From NCBI GenBank assembly GCA_902773265.1, contig CACYDZ010000185.1, positions 1 through 6,824 on the forward strand: a stretch of 6,824 bases of DNA, given 5' to 3'. Shown here in pieces: positions 1 through 5,700 of this stretch. Position numbers and translations under genes: made by a program. The stretch's first letter is position 1; every line of letters starts with the position of its first letter. The notes below the pieces were generated by a model that was not told the origin of the DNA, did no database searches, and saw nothing but the letters and a program-made list of their open reading frames with translations. The DNA is from an uncultured Ruminococcus sp. (GTDB taxonomy: Bacteria; Bacillota; Clostridia; Oscillospirales; Acutalibacteraceae).

Positions 1-210
1 TGTCCACTTTTTTCAAAAAGTGGCGGATTCCAAAGGCGGAGCCTTTGGGCAGGATTTTAAAGGGCGGCAGCCCTTTAATCGGCTAAATATTCAGACAAAA
101 TTTGCGTACGCAAATTTTGGATTTTCAGTGGAAGTTTAAGGGCGTTGCCCTTAAAAATCCCACAAGGGGCCGTTGCCCCTTGACCCCACGAACTTTTTGA
201 AAAAAGTTCG
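1..210. repeat. Array of seven consecutive hairpins (repeat copy 1)
   Basis: No gene is visible here. Seven near-perfect stem-loops follow one another: 4-23 (CCACTTTT stem), 30-48 (CCAAAGGC, loop GGA), 57-78 (TTAAAGGGC, loop GGCA), 96-119 (a fully palindromic 24-mer, CAAAATTTGC stem), 135-155 (TTTAAGGGC, loop GTT), 163-182 (CAAGGGGC, loop CGTT) and 189-210 (CGAACTTTTT). Bases 1-78 recur exactly at 6747-6824. Related modules recur at 272-381 and, inverted, at 3967-4205. This is therefore a dispersed modular repeat that continues left of the window. Its function is unknown: it could be REP/BIME-like DNA, a transcription-terminating or RNA-stabilising spacer, or a non-autonomous mobile element. 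Bases 211-271 between copies 1 and 2 show no further feature I can support. Confidence 0.85.
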
Positions 211-271
211 ACAAAAACTTTTTCGGCTTACTTTGTTGGGATTATTTATTAAAGTGTCGGCGGTGAAACTT

Positions 272-381
272 AAAAGTTTTTTGTCCACTTTTTTTCAAAA
301 AAGTGGCGGATTCCAAAGGCAGAGCCTTTGGGCAGGATTTTAAAGGGTTAGGAATACAGACACTGTTTGGCAACCCTTTAA
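272..381 (+). repeat. Hairpin repeat copy 2, abutting a ribosome binding site
   Basis: This second copy lies in the same orientation as copy 1. It contains the CCACTTTTTT hairpin (285-306), the CCAAAGGC hairpin with loop AGA (313-331) and a longer version of the third hairpin. In that third hairpin, TTAAAGGGTT (340-349) pairs with AACCCTTTAA (372-381) around a 22-base loop that holds an inner ACAG/CTGT stem (356-366). Copy 1 has GGGC/GCCC where this one has GGGTT/AACCC, so the pairing is kept although the bases differ. The stem ends two bases before the AGGAG of the next gene, so it probably lies in that gene's 5' leader. A 60-codon open frame running from 303 through this repeat and into the next gene is not credible. 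Confidence 0.8.
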
Positions 382-399
382 TCAGGAGTGATATCAAAT

Positions 400-1518
400 A
401 TGGAAAATCATTATCAAGTAATCGTTATTGGTGCCGGGCCATCAGGGGCAGCGTGCGGAATTACTTTGCAAAAACAGGGAATTAAACATTGTGTTATTGA
501 TAAAGCCACTTTTCCGAGAAATAAAACTTGTGCAGGATTGGTGACCAAAAAGACTTATGGATTGATAAACGAACTTTTTGAGGGACAGAATACAGAGAGA
601 TTATTCTGTACAACCGCCAATCGTATCAGACTTTACCGCAAAACGCAGCTGCTTGCTGATGCACCGCTTGTGCGTGACATTCATCTGGTAGAAAGAAAAA
701 TCTTTGATAATGCTCTTGTGGAAAAATACCGTGAATTGGGTGGTGTGCTGATGGAGGGGGAAAGTGGTATTACAGTGGATTATGACAATAATCGTATTCT
801 GCTTTCAAACGGTCAGATACTGTATTATGATACCCTGATTTTTGCGGACGGTGCATTGAGTATGTCACATAAATCACTCCATGTGGATAAATCTAAACTG
901 GCATTTGGTGTGGAAACTTATCTCACAACTGAAGTGCTTGATACCAAAAGCGTGGATATTTATTTTGAATATGTGGATAACGGTTATCTGTGGGTATTTC
1001 CGCATGGAGAAAGAGTTTGTGTCGGTGTGGCAGGTCAGTATAAAAAAGGGGAAGATTATAAAAAGATGTTGGCATCTTTCCTGAAAGATGTGGGTGTCAG
1101 TACAGAGCATATCAGGTACATCGGAGCATTTTTACCTTACGGCTATGTTATCCCGCAGGAAAAATTGCCTGACAATGTTATATTGATTGGTGACGCAGGA
1201 GGGTTTACTGACCCTATCTCGGGGGAAGGATTGTATATGGCATTGAAAACGGGAATATTGTCGGCACAGGCAGTTACTACCCAAAATCCTAAGAAAACTT
1301 ATTGGCAAAATGTAAAAGGTCTTGTCAGTGTAGTTAAAGAGGGCAACAGAGTACAGAAATTTTTCTATTCGCCTGCCATTCACAAAATGGTACTCGGAAA
1401 ACTTTCGGGAAAAGAACAGTTGGTTTCTTTTTTCTTTGAACATCAGGTGGAAGAATATCATTACGAATACCGTAATGTGATACAGATGTACCGTGATTAT
1501 AAAAAAAGCTGTCACTAA
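400..1518 (+). CDS. FAD-dependent oxidoreductase, geranylgeranyl reductase family
   Basis: A 372-residue flavoprotein. The N-terminal Rossmann motif GAGPSG (11-16) follows a beta strand, and an acidic residue (D34) ends the second strand, as expected for FAD binding. FPRNKTCAG (38-46) matches the FPR-K-C-G signature of the geranylgeranyl reductase / COG0644 family. ADG (149-151) and GDAGGFTDPISGEG (264-277) are the usual second and third flavin-contact motifs. The WVFPHG stretch (198-203) is also typical. These enzymes reduce isoprenoid double bonds or oxidise other substrates; the actual substrate cannot be read from the sequence. There is no signal peptide, so the protein is probably cytoplasmic or membrane-peripheral. 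The ATG at 400 is preferred over the GTG at 388 because AGGAG (384-388) sits 11 bases before it and overlaps the GTG. No terminator follows; the next promoter begins five bases after the stop. No clear promoter was found upstream. Confidence 0.85.
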   Translation: MENHYQVIVIGAGPSGAACGITLQKQGIKHCVIDKATFPRNKTCAGLVTKKTYGLINELFEGQNTERLFCTTANRIRLYRKTQLLADAPLVRDIHLVERKIFDNALVEKYRELGGVLMEGESGITVDYDNNRILLSNGQILYYDTLIFADGALSMSHKSLHVDKSKLAFGVETYLTTEVLDTKSVDIYFEYVDNGYLWVFPHGERVCVGVAGQYKKGEDYKKMLASFLKDVGVSTEHIRYIGAFLPYGYVIPQEKLPDNVILIGDAGGFTDPISGEGLYMALKTGILSAQAVTTQNPKKTYWQNVKGLVSVVKEGNRVQKFFYSPAIHKMVLGKLSGKEQLVSFFFEHQVEEYHYEYRNVIQMYRDYKKSCH

Positions 1519-1522
1519 ATGC

Positions 1523-1551
1523 TTGACAACTATACGGAAGTATAGTATAAT
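1523..1551 (+). promoter_or_regulatory. Consensus sigma-A promoter of the ylxM-ffh-rpsP-khpA operon
   Basis: TTGACA at 1523-1528 and TATAAT at 1546-1551 are both perfect matches to consensus, with an optimal 17-base spacer. Transcription would start near 1558, giving a leader of about 45 bases before ylxM. The -35 box begins five bases after the stop codon of the upstream oxidoreductase. Such a strong promoter fits a housekeeping operon carrying a ribosomal protein gene. Confidence 0.9.
1529..1546. promoter_or_regulatory. Inverted repeat filling the promoter spacer, possible operator
   Basis: ACTATAC (1529-1535) and GTATAGT (1540-1546) form a perfect 7-bp inverted repeat around GGAA. It occupies the whole spacer between the -35 and -10 boxes and shares one base with the -10 box. 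A dyad in this position is typical of repressor or MerR-type regulator sites, but no regulator gene for it is evident in the window. It may instead be chance in AT-rich DNA. Confidence 0.4.
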
Positions 1552-1602
1552 AGCCGTCAGTGTCAAGTAAAACACTTTACACTTCTGGAGTGCAGAATAA
1601 CT

Positions 1603-1938
1603 ATGGATAAGAAAATCATGATTTCTGTTTTGCTGGACTTTTACGGACAGCTCCTCTCACCACGACAGTTTCAAATCATGGACTACTATTACAATAATGA
1701 TTTGTCTTTGCGGGAAATTGCTGACATGAGTGGGATTACCAGACAAGGGGTCTATGATATCATTAAGAGAAGTGATACTTTTCTGGAAGAACTGGAAGAA
1801 AAATTACATCTCTATCATAAATGGCAAAGTATTGAACAGGATTTGAATAATGTGGAAATGACTTTGCAGACAGTTATCGGAAATGAAGATTGTAAGCGTG
1901 CAATAGAAATGATTGAAGAGATAAAAAATAAATTTTGA
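1603..1938 (+). CDS. ylxM: YlxM family SRP-associated HTH protein
   Basis: A 111-residue protein of the YlxM/UPF0122 family, of normal family length. The N-terminal MISVLLDFYGQLLSPRQ, the helix-turn-helix around residues 33-56 (SLREIADMSGITRQGVYDIIKR) and the following charged helix EELEEKL are diagnostic. The family resembles sigma-factor region 4 and is almost always encoded just before ffh. In streptococci YlxM has been shown to interact with SRP components and modulate SRP activity, so a role as an SRP accessory factor is likely; direct DNA binding is unproven. The C-terminal part is helical and acidic. GGAG at 1587-1590 lies 12 bases before the ATG, a rather long spacing. Its stop is 13 bases before the ffh start, so the two genes are co-transcribed and probably translationally linked. 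Confidence 0.93.
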   Translation: MDKKIMISVLLDFYGQLLSPRQFQIMDYYYNNDLSLREIADMSGITRQGVYDIIKRSDTFLEELEEKLHLYHKWQSIEQDLNNVEMTLQTVIGNEDCKRAIEMIEEIKNKF

Positions 1939-1947
1939 AAGGGTGAT
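1938..1947 (+). promoter_or_regulatory. Ribosome binding site that selects the TTG start of ffh
   Basis: AAAGGGTGAT matches the anti-Shine-Dalgarno complement closely. Its GGG core ends eight bases before TTG at 1952. The in-frame GTG (1943) and ATG (1946) lie inside this site and are too close to be used. The site overlaps the last base of the ylxM stop codon. Confidence 0.75.
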
Positions 1948-1951
1948 GGAT

Positions 1952-3328
1952 TTGGCTTTTGAAGGATTGACCGAAAAACTTTCCAACGCATTCAAAAAAC
2001 TGCGTTCCAAAGGAAAACTGACAGAAAATGATGTCAAAACTGCTATGCGTGAAGTCAGGCTGGCTTTGCTGGAAGCGGATGTCAACTATAAAGTTGCCAA
2101 AGATTTTACCAATAAAGTAGCCGAAAGAGCTGTCGGGTCTGATGTTATGGAAAGTCTTACTCCTGCCCAGATGGTTATTAAGATTGTCAACGAAGAACTG
2201 ACAAATTTAATGGGCGGAGAAGAAGTCCGTCTGGAATGGGCATCAAAACCGCCTACCGTTATTATGATGTGTGGTCTGCAAGGTTCAGGTAAAACCACGC
2301 ATACAGGAAAACTGGCGAAAATGCTTAAAAAAGAGGGTCACAGACCTCTTGCGGTAGCGTGTGATATTTATCGTCCGGCCGCTATCGAACAGTTGAAAGT
2401 GGTTGCCCAAAGCGTCAATGTGCCTGTTTTTGAAATGGGTAAGACAAACCCTGTTAAAATTGCTAAGGAATCTATCAAGTATGCCAAAGATTACGGGTAT
2501 GATATGGTTATTCTGGATACCGCAGGTCGTCTGCATATTGATAAAGAACTGATGGGCGAACTGGAGAAAATCAAAAAGGAAGTCAGTCCACAGGAAATTC
2601 TGCTTGTTGTTGATTCTATGACAGGTCAGGACGCTGTAAATGTGGCGAAAACCTTTAATGATTTATTGGATATTACAGGTGTTATACTCACCAAACTTGA
2701 CGGCGATACCAGAGGTGGTGCAGCACTTTCGGTAAAAGCCGTTACGGGCAAGCCTATCAAATATGCAGGTACGGGCGAAAAAATGGATGATTTGGAAGTT
2801 TTTCACCCCGACAGAATGGCAAGCCGTATTTTGGGTATGGGCGATATGCTTACCCTCATTGAAGAAGCCGAAGAACGCCTTGACCAGAAAAAAGCTATGG
2901 AAATGGCGGAAAAATTACAGAAAAATAAATTTGACCTCAATGATTTGCTTGACCAGTTCGGTCAGATTAAACGCATGGGACCTATTAAGGGTATTCTCAA
3001 GAAACTGCCGGGTATCGACAGCGGTAAACTGGAAGATATGGATGTCGATGATAACCTTATCTATCGTAATGAGGCGATTATCCTTTCCATGACACCGCAG
3101 GAAAGAGAAAAACCTTCCATTATCAATCCGTCCAGAAAAAGACGAATTGCCAAAGGTTGCGGTCTGAAAGTGGAAGATGTCAACCGTCTGCTTAAACAGT
3201 TTGAACAAATGCAGAAAGTCATGAAACAGTTAGGCGGTAAAAAAGGTAAACGCAAAAAATTCAGAAATCTGCCCGGACTTGGCGGTATGCCACCTATGGG
3301 CGGAAACAACCCTTTCGGGAAATTTTAA
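1952..3328 (+). CDS. ffh: Signal recognition particle GTPase Ffh (SRP54)
   Basis: A 458-residue protein, full family length. Ffh binds the SRP RNA and signal sequences of nascent membrane proteins, and delivers ribosomes to FtsY and the Sec translocon. The N domain (about 1-85) is followed by the GTPase G domain with P-loop GLQGSGKTT (108-116), DTAGR (189-193) and TKLDGD (247-252). The Met-rich M domain starts near 295. Its RNA-binding helices (about 368-428) contain [11 protein letters not shown] (394-404). In most homologues known to me the last motif is GSG, so Cys403 is a mild oddity. The Lys-rich tail ends in Gly/Pro/Met. The TTG start is preferred because the product then begins M-AFEGL, exactly as in relatives, and because the ribosome binding site fits it. 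The SRP RNA gene is not in the window. Confidence 0.97.
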   Translation: MAFEGLTEKLSNAFKKLRSKGKLTENDVKTAMREVRLALLEADVNYKVAKDFTNKVAERAVGSDVMESLTPAQMVIKIVNEELTNLMGGEEVRLEWASKPPTVIMMCGLQGSGKTTHTGKLAKMLKKEGHRPLAVACDIYRPAAIEQLKVVAQSVNVPVFEMGKTNPVKIAKESIKYAKDYGYDMVILDTAGRLHIDKELMGELEKIKKEVSPQEILLVVDSMTGQDAVNVAKTFNDLLDITGVILTKLDGDTRGGAALSVKAVTGKPIKYAGTGEKMDDLEVFHPDRMASRILGMGDMLTLIEEAEERLDQKKAMEMAEKLQKNKFDLNDLLDQFGQIKRMGPIKGILKKLPGIDSGKLEDMDVDDNLIYRNEAIILSMTPQEREKPSIINPSRKRRIAKGCGLKVEDVNRLLKQFEQMQKVMKQLGGKKGKRKKFRNLPGLGGMPPMGGNNPFGKF

Positions 3329-3336
3329 TACAGCCG

Positions 3337-3357
3337 TTCACCCAAGAAATTGGTGAA
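3337..3357 (+). promoter_or_regulatory. Small GAAA-loop hairpin in the ffh-rpsP intergenic leader
   Basis: TTCACC pairs with GGTGAA, and AA/TT continues the stem past one bulged C to a GAAA loop. No T-run follows, so it is not an intrinsic terminator. It could be a processing site, or a translational control element for ribosomal protein S16. This is a weak call from one sequence. Confidence 0.3.
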
Positions 3358-3394
3358 TATAGATAAGTTATTACAGATTCGGAGGTAAATAAAC

Positions 3395-3640
3395 ATGGTT
3401 AAAATCAGATTGAGAAGAATGGGTGCTAAAAAAGCCCCTTTCTATCGTGTCGTTGTCGCTGACTCCAGATATCCCAGAGATGGTCGTTTTATTGAAGAAA
3501 TCGGCTATTACAACCCTATGGTTGAACCTGCTGATGTCAAGGTTGACGGCGAAAAGGCAAAAAAATGGATTGCTAACGGTGCTCAGATGACAGATACTGT
3601 CAAATCACTGTTTGCAAGATACAATGTATTGGGCGAATAA
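3395..3640 (+). CDS. rpsP: 30S ribosomal protein S16
   Basis: An 81-residue protein, normal length for bacterial S16, a small-subunit protein that contacts 16S rRNA and aids 30S assembly. The N-terminal half carries the family signature almost unchanged: [20 protein letters not shown] (2-21), then [20 protein letters not shown] (22-41). The second half has the usual [22 protein letters not shown] pattern. GGAGG at 3381-3385 lies nine bases before the ATG. It follows ffh after 66 bases with no terminator between, and khpA begins 22 bases after its stop, so it is an internal gene of the SRP-translation operon. Confidence 0.97.
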   Translation: MVKIRLRRMGAKKAPFYRVVVADSRYPRDGRFIEEIGYYNPMVEPADVKVDGEKAKKWIANGAQMTDTVKSLFARYNVLGE

Positions 3641-3662
3641 TGGAAAAGGAGTGTCTTTACTT

Positions 3663-3896
3663 ATGGAAAATTTATTGATTACTATTGCACAAGGTCTTGT
3701 TGATGACCCCTCTGCGGTTTCGGTTGACAAGGACGAACCCAACGAAAACGGTATTACTGTTTATCATCTTCATGTTGCTGAACCTGATATGGGCAGAATT
3801 ATCGGTAAACAGGGCAGAATTGCTAAGGCTATCCGTACTATCGCAAGGTCTATCGCTATCAGAAACAACACCAAAGTTATGGTGGAAATCGACTGA
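3663..3896 (+). CDS. khpA: KH-domain RNA-binding protein KhpA (YlqC)
   Basis: A 77-residue single KH domain, the usual family size. The RNA-binding GXXG loop is GKQG within MGRIIGKQGRIAKAIRT (residues 43-59), and the protein ends in the characteristic KVMVEID strand. KhpA forms a dimer with KhpB/Jag in Gram-positive bacteria and acts as an RNA chaperone affecting cell division and small-RNA biology; KhpB is not in this window. An in-frame upstream ATG at 3612 lies inside rpsP and is rejected: AAAAGGAG just after the rpsP stop (3644-3651) sits 11 bases before ATG 3663, which gives the normal N-terminus. It is the last gene of the operon, with a terminator starting 18 bases after its stop. Confidence 0.95.
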   Translation: MENLLITIAQGLVDDPSAVSVDKDEPNENGITVYHLHVAEPDMGRIIGKQGRIAKAIRTIARSIAIRNNTKVMVEID

Positions 3897-3914
3897 TAAT
3901 CATTCCTTATGCGG

Positions 3915-3966
3915 AAAATCCCCCGAAAGAGAAAGTCTGAAAACTTCTCTTTCGGGGGATTTTTTT
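3915..3966 (+). terminator. Strong intrinsic terminator after khpA
   Basis: A perfect 19-bp stem, left arm 3915-3933 and right arm 3945-3963, has an 11-base loop. It includes a CCCCC/GGGGG block, and T residues run from 3960 to 3966. It ends the ylxM-ffh-rpsP-khpA operon. The left arm starts with AAAA, so it may act partly in the opposite direction against the convergent operon. Confidence 0.95.
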
Positions 3967-4205
3967 GTTAAAGGGCTTTGCCTTTTAATTTTTATATGAC
4001 AAAATCTGCGTATGCAGATTTTGTTTTGATTTTTTAGCCGATTAAAGGGCTGACGCACAGTGTCTGTGTTCCCAACCCTTTAAAATCCTGCTAAGGGGCT
4101 TTGCCCCAAAATCGCTACGAGCGATTTTCCCCCCACGAAAAAGGCTATGCCTTTCACTTTCCCAAAAGTGGACAAAACTTTTCATTGTCATAGCTATAAG
4201 TTGTT
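3967..4205 (-). repeat. Inverted copy of the modular hairpin repeat (copy 3)
   Basis: This fills the gap between the two convergent operons. Hairpins are visible at 3968-3988 (TTAAAGGGC, one G-T wobble), 3999-4024 (ACAAAATCTGC, loop GTAT), 4045-4081 (AAAGGG/CCCTTT, with an inner CACAG/CTGTG stem at 4056-4068), 4095-4107 (GGGGC, loop TTT), 4108-4128 (AAAATCGCT, loop ACG), 4140-4154 (AAAGGC, loop TAT) and 4155-4170 (CACTTT). Read on the minus strand it begins AACAAC at 4205 and shares its first 43 aligned positions with 6715-6757 (39 identical, one gap). Its TCGGCTAAA link and palindromic hairpin match those of copy 1 at 79-119. An outer ATTGTCAT/ATGACAAT pair (4184-4191, 4212-4219) brackets the boundary. 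Bases 4206-4248 show nothing else. Confidence 0.8.
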
Positions 4206-4248
4206 TTTCTCATGACAATTACGCATTACAGAAAATCCTTTCAACTGC

Positions 4249-4647
4249 TTAGTAAGAACGGAATTTTTTCTTTTTATTGACGGATAATATCCCTCCCAAT
4301 GCTCCTGCACAAAGCATAGCTGTCAGTTTGGTTATAGCTGTCAGCGAAAGATTATCCATACAGACAATCAATCCTACCGTAAAGACAATCACAAACAAGA
4401 CAAATGCTGTCAGTATTCCTATGACAAGACCGTTATTCTTATATATTCTCACCGCTATGTAACTGCCCACAAATGAACCGATTGCTCCGATTATCTGCAT
4501 GAGAATATAAGCTAAATTCAGTGGCAACTGTCCTGCTTTGACCAGTCCCCATGCACTGATGAACATTCCCAGCGAACAGAAAATAATTCCGCTGAGGACA
4601 CCTATACTGACGGCGATAATCATTTTCTGAATATTCTTTTCATACAT
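4249..4647 (-). CDS. TIGR04086-like four-helix membrane protein
   Basis: A 132-residue hydrophobic protein with four predicted transmembrane segments, at about residues 10-31, 43-66, 73-96 and 104-123, and a Lys-rich cytoplasmic tail (NKKKKFRSY). The small-residue patterns GAIGSFVGSYIAVRIYKNNGLVIGILTA and LCAGALGGILSVN resemble the TIGR04086 / YrzE-type family, whose function is unknown. The ATG at 4647 has an AGGGGAG ribosome binding site six bases upstream (4654-4660). It follows the DUF4097 gene in the same direction after 63 bases without a terminator, and I see no convincing promoter in the gap, so it is probably the last gene of the padR operon. No obvious terminator follows it; the hairpins of the adjacent repeat may serve. 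Confidence 0.7.
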   Translation of the reverse strand: MYEKNIQKMIIAVSIGVLSGIIFCSLGMFISAWGLVKAGQLPLNLAYILMQIIGAIGSFVGSYIAVRIYKNNGLVIGILTAFVLFVIVFTVGLIVCMDNLSLTAITKLTAMLCAGALGGILSVNKKKKFRSY

Positions 4648-4710
4648 ATTTTTCTCCCCTCATCTGCTTTTGCTATATTGTATTCATATTAAGAGGGGGT
4701 TATGATAACT

Positions 4711-5700
4711 TTATTTATCTGCAGATAAATTGATATGGATATCTCCTGTGGAAGTGGTGATTTCGCATTTTCCTCCTGAAGCCGTGTCGGGAACATGGAC
4801 TGTACCTGTTGATGTTCTGGCAGCGAATATTTTTTCTGAACGAAGTGTACCGTTTATATCTCCTGTGGAGGTATTCAGAGAAATCTGTCCGGCATCGCAG
4901 TTTTCAAAGTGGATATCTCCTGTACTTCTTTTAATGGTGAATTTATCTGAAGAAATAGTGTTTTTCATGGTGATATTGCCGGTACTCCCTGTTGAAATGA
5001 AGTTCTGACAGGTAACATCTGTTAATGTTGTGTCTCCTGTACTGACTTCTGCCGAAATGGTTTCTTTACAGATAACAGAACTGACAGCAATATGTCCTGT
5101 AGAAACACATAAATCAATATTTTTTGCCTGTATTTTGTTAAGGTTGATAGTTCCCGTACTTGTTTTGCTCCTGAGTGTTTCTGTTACAGACGCATTACAC
5201 ACGATATCGCCTGTACTTTCGGTAATATCAACATTACCAAAAGTAAATAAAGCGGGAATGGTAATATCTCCTGTGTGACTGTCGATTTTCAATAACTCAT
5301 ATTTTTCGGACGGGAGATATACTGTCATAGACAGGGATTTCTGAAAGAGCGTTATATAATCATACCATTTCCGAGTATCATCAACGACAATGTGCAGTGT
5401 ATCATTACGGACAAAAACAGAATGTTTTACTTTTTCATGTTCAAAACAAACCACACTACAATTTCCATCGGCAGATGGTTTAAATAGTATATCAGTTTCA
5501 GTAACATTGATTTCGATATTACGGAAATCTTTGTCTGCCGTGTATGTATTTGTTTCGTATGTTATGGTACTGAGTTTGGAAAAATCAAATTTCATGACAA
5601 TACACACTCCTATAAAAAATAACATTCCAATGGCGATAAGCACAACAGCTATGATAATACTTTTTTTGGTTCTTTTTGTTTTTTTGGTCAGGTTTATCAT
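4711..5700 (-). CDS. Membrane-anchored DUF4097 beta-repeat protein
   Basis: A 329-residue protein. A Lys-rich N-terminus (KKTKRTKKS) precedes one transmembrane helix (about 15-38), so the rest is probably extracytoplasmic. After a linker region with beta character (about 50-135) come ten repeats centred on S-T-G-[DTHN]-[IVT], with glycines at 144, 164, 183, 202, 222, 241, 261, 280, 299 and 319. This 19-20 residue spacing is what a one-turn-per-repeat beta-helix would give and is the hallmark of the DUF4097/LiaG-like family. Such proteins occur in envelope-stress operons, but their ligand is unknown. The ATG at 5700 is chosen over the GTG at 5709 because GGGAG (5709-5713) lies eight bases before it. 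The start overlaps the stop of the HAAS gene as ATGA, implying translational coupling. Confidence 0.88.
   Translation of the reverse strand: MINLTKKTKRTKKSIIIAVVLIAIGMLFFIGVCIVMKFDFSKLSTITYETNTYTADKDFRNIEINVTETDILFKPSADGNCSVVCFEHEKVKHSVFVRNDTLHIVVDDTRKWYDYITLFQKSLSMTVYLPSEKYELLKIDSHTGDITIPALFTFGNVDITESTGDIVCNASVTETLRSKTSTGTINLNKIQAKNIDLCVSTGHIAVSSVICKETISAEVSTGDTTLTDVTCQNFISTGSTGNITMKNTISSDKFTIKRSTGDIHFENCDAGQISLNTSTGDINGTLRSEKIFAARTSTGTVHVPDTASGGKCEITTSTGDIHINLSADK
4740..5280 (-). repeat. Ten tandem 57-60 bp coding repeats in the DUF4097 gene
   Basis: On the plus strand a TCTCCTGT-like core recurs every 57-60 bases, for example near 4741, 4858, 4915, 5033, 5206 and 5267. It encodes the STGD-type turn of each protein repeat. 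The nucleotide copies have diverged, so this is an old in-frame protein repeat, not a recent tandem duplication or CRISPR. Confidence 0.85.

Noticed and set aside
211..271. Promoter for the oxidoreductase gene
   Set aside because: AT-rich stretches exist, but I found no -35/-10 pair with acceptable matches and spacing.
303..485. 60-codon open frame on the plus strand
   Set aside because: It is built from hairpin repeat sequence and then overlaps the well-supported oxidoreductase in another frame; it has no ribosome binding site.
1132..1575. 147-codon minus-strand open frame opposite the oxidoreductase
   Set aside because: It is antisense to a clear flavoprotein gene, has no recognisable domain and runs through the ylxM promoter.
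3337..3357. Intrinsic terminator between ffh and rpsP
   Set aside because: The stem is short and AT-containing and no T-run follows.
4661..4710. Separate promoter for the TIGR04086-like gene
   Set aside because: A TACAAT is present on the minus strand, but the nearest -35-like hexamer is 20 bases away and poor, so I did not call it.
4740..5280. CRISPR-like regular repeats with a TCTCCTGT core
   Set aside because: The period is a multiple of the codon structure and encodes STGD turns in a continuous protein; there is no identical repeat with unique spacers.
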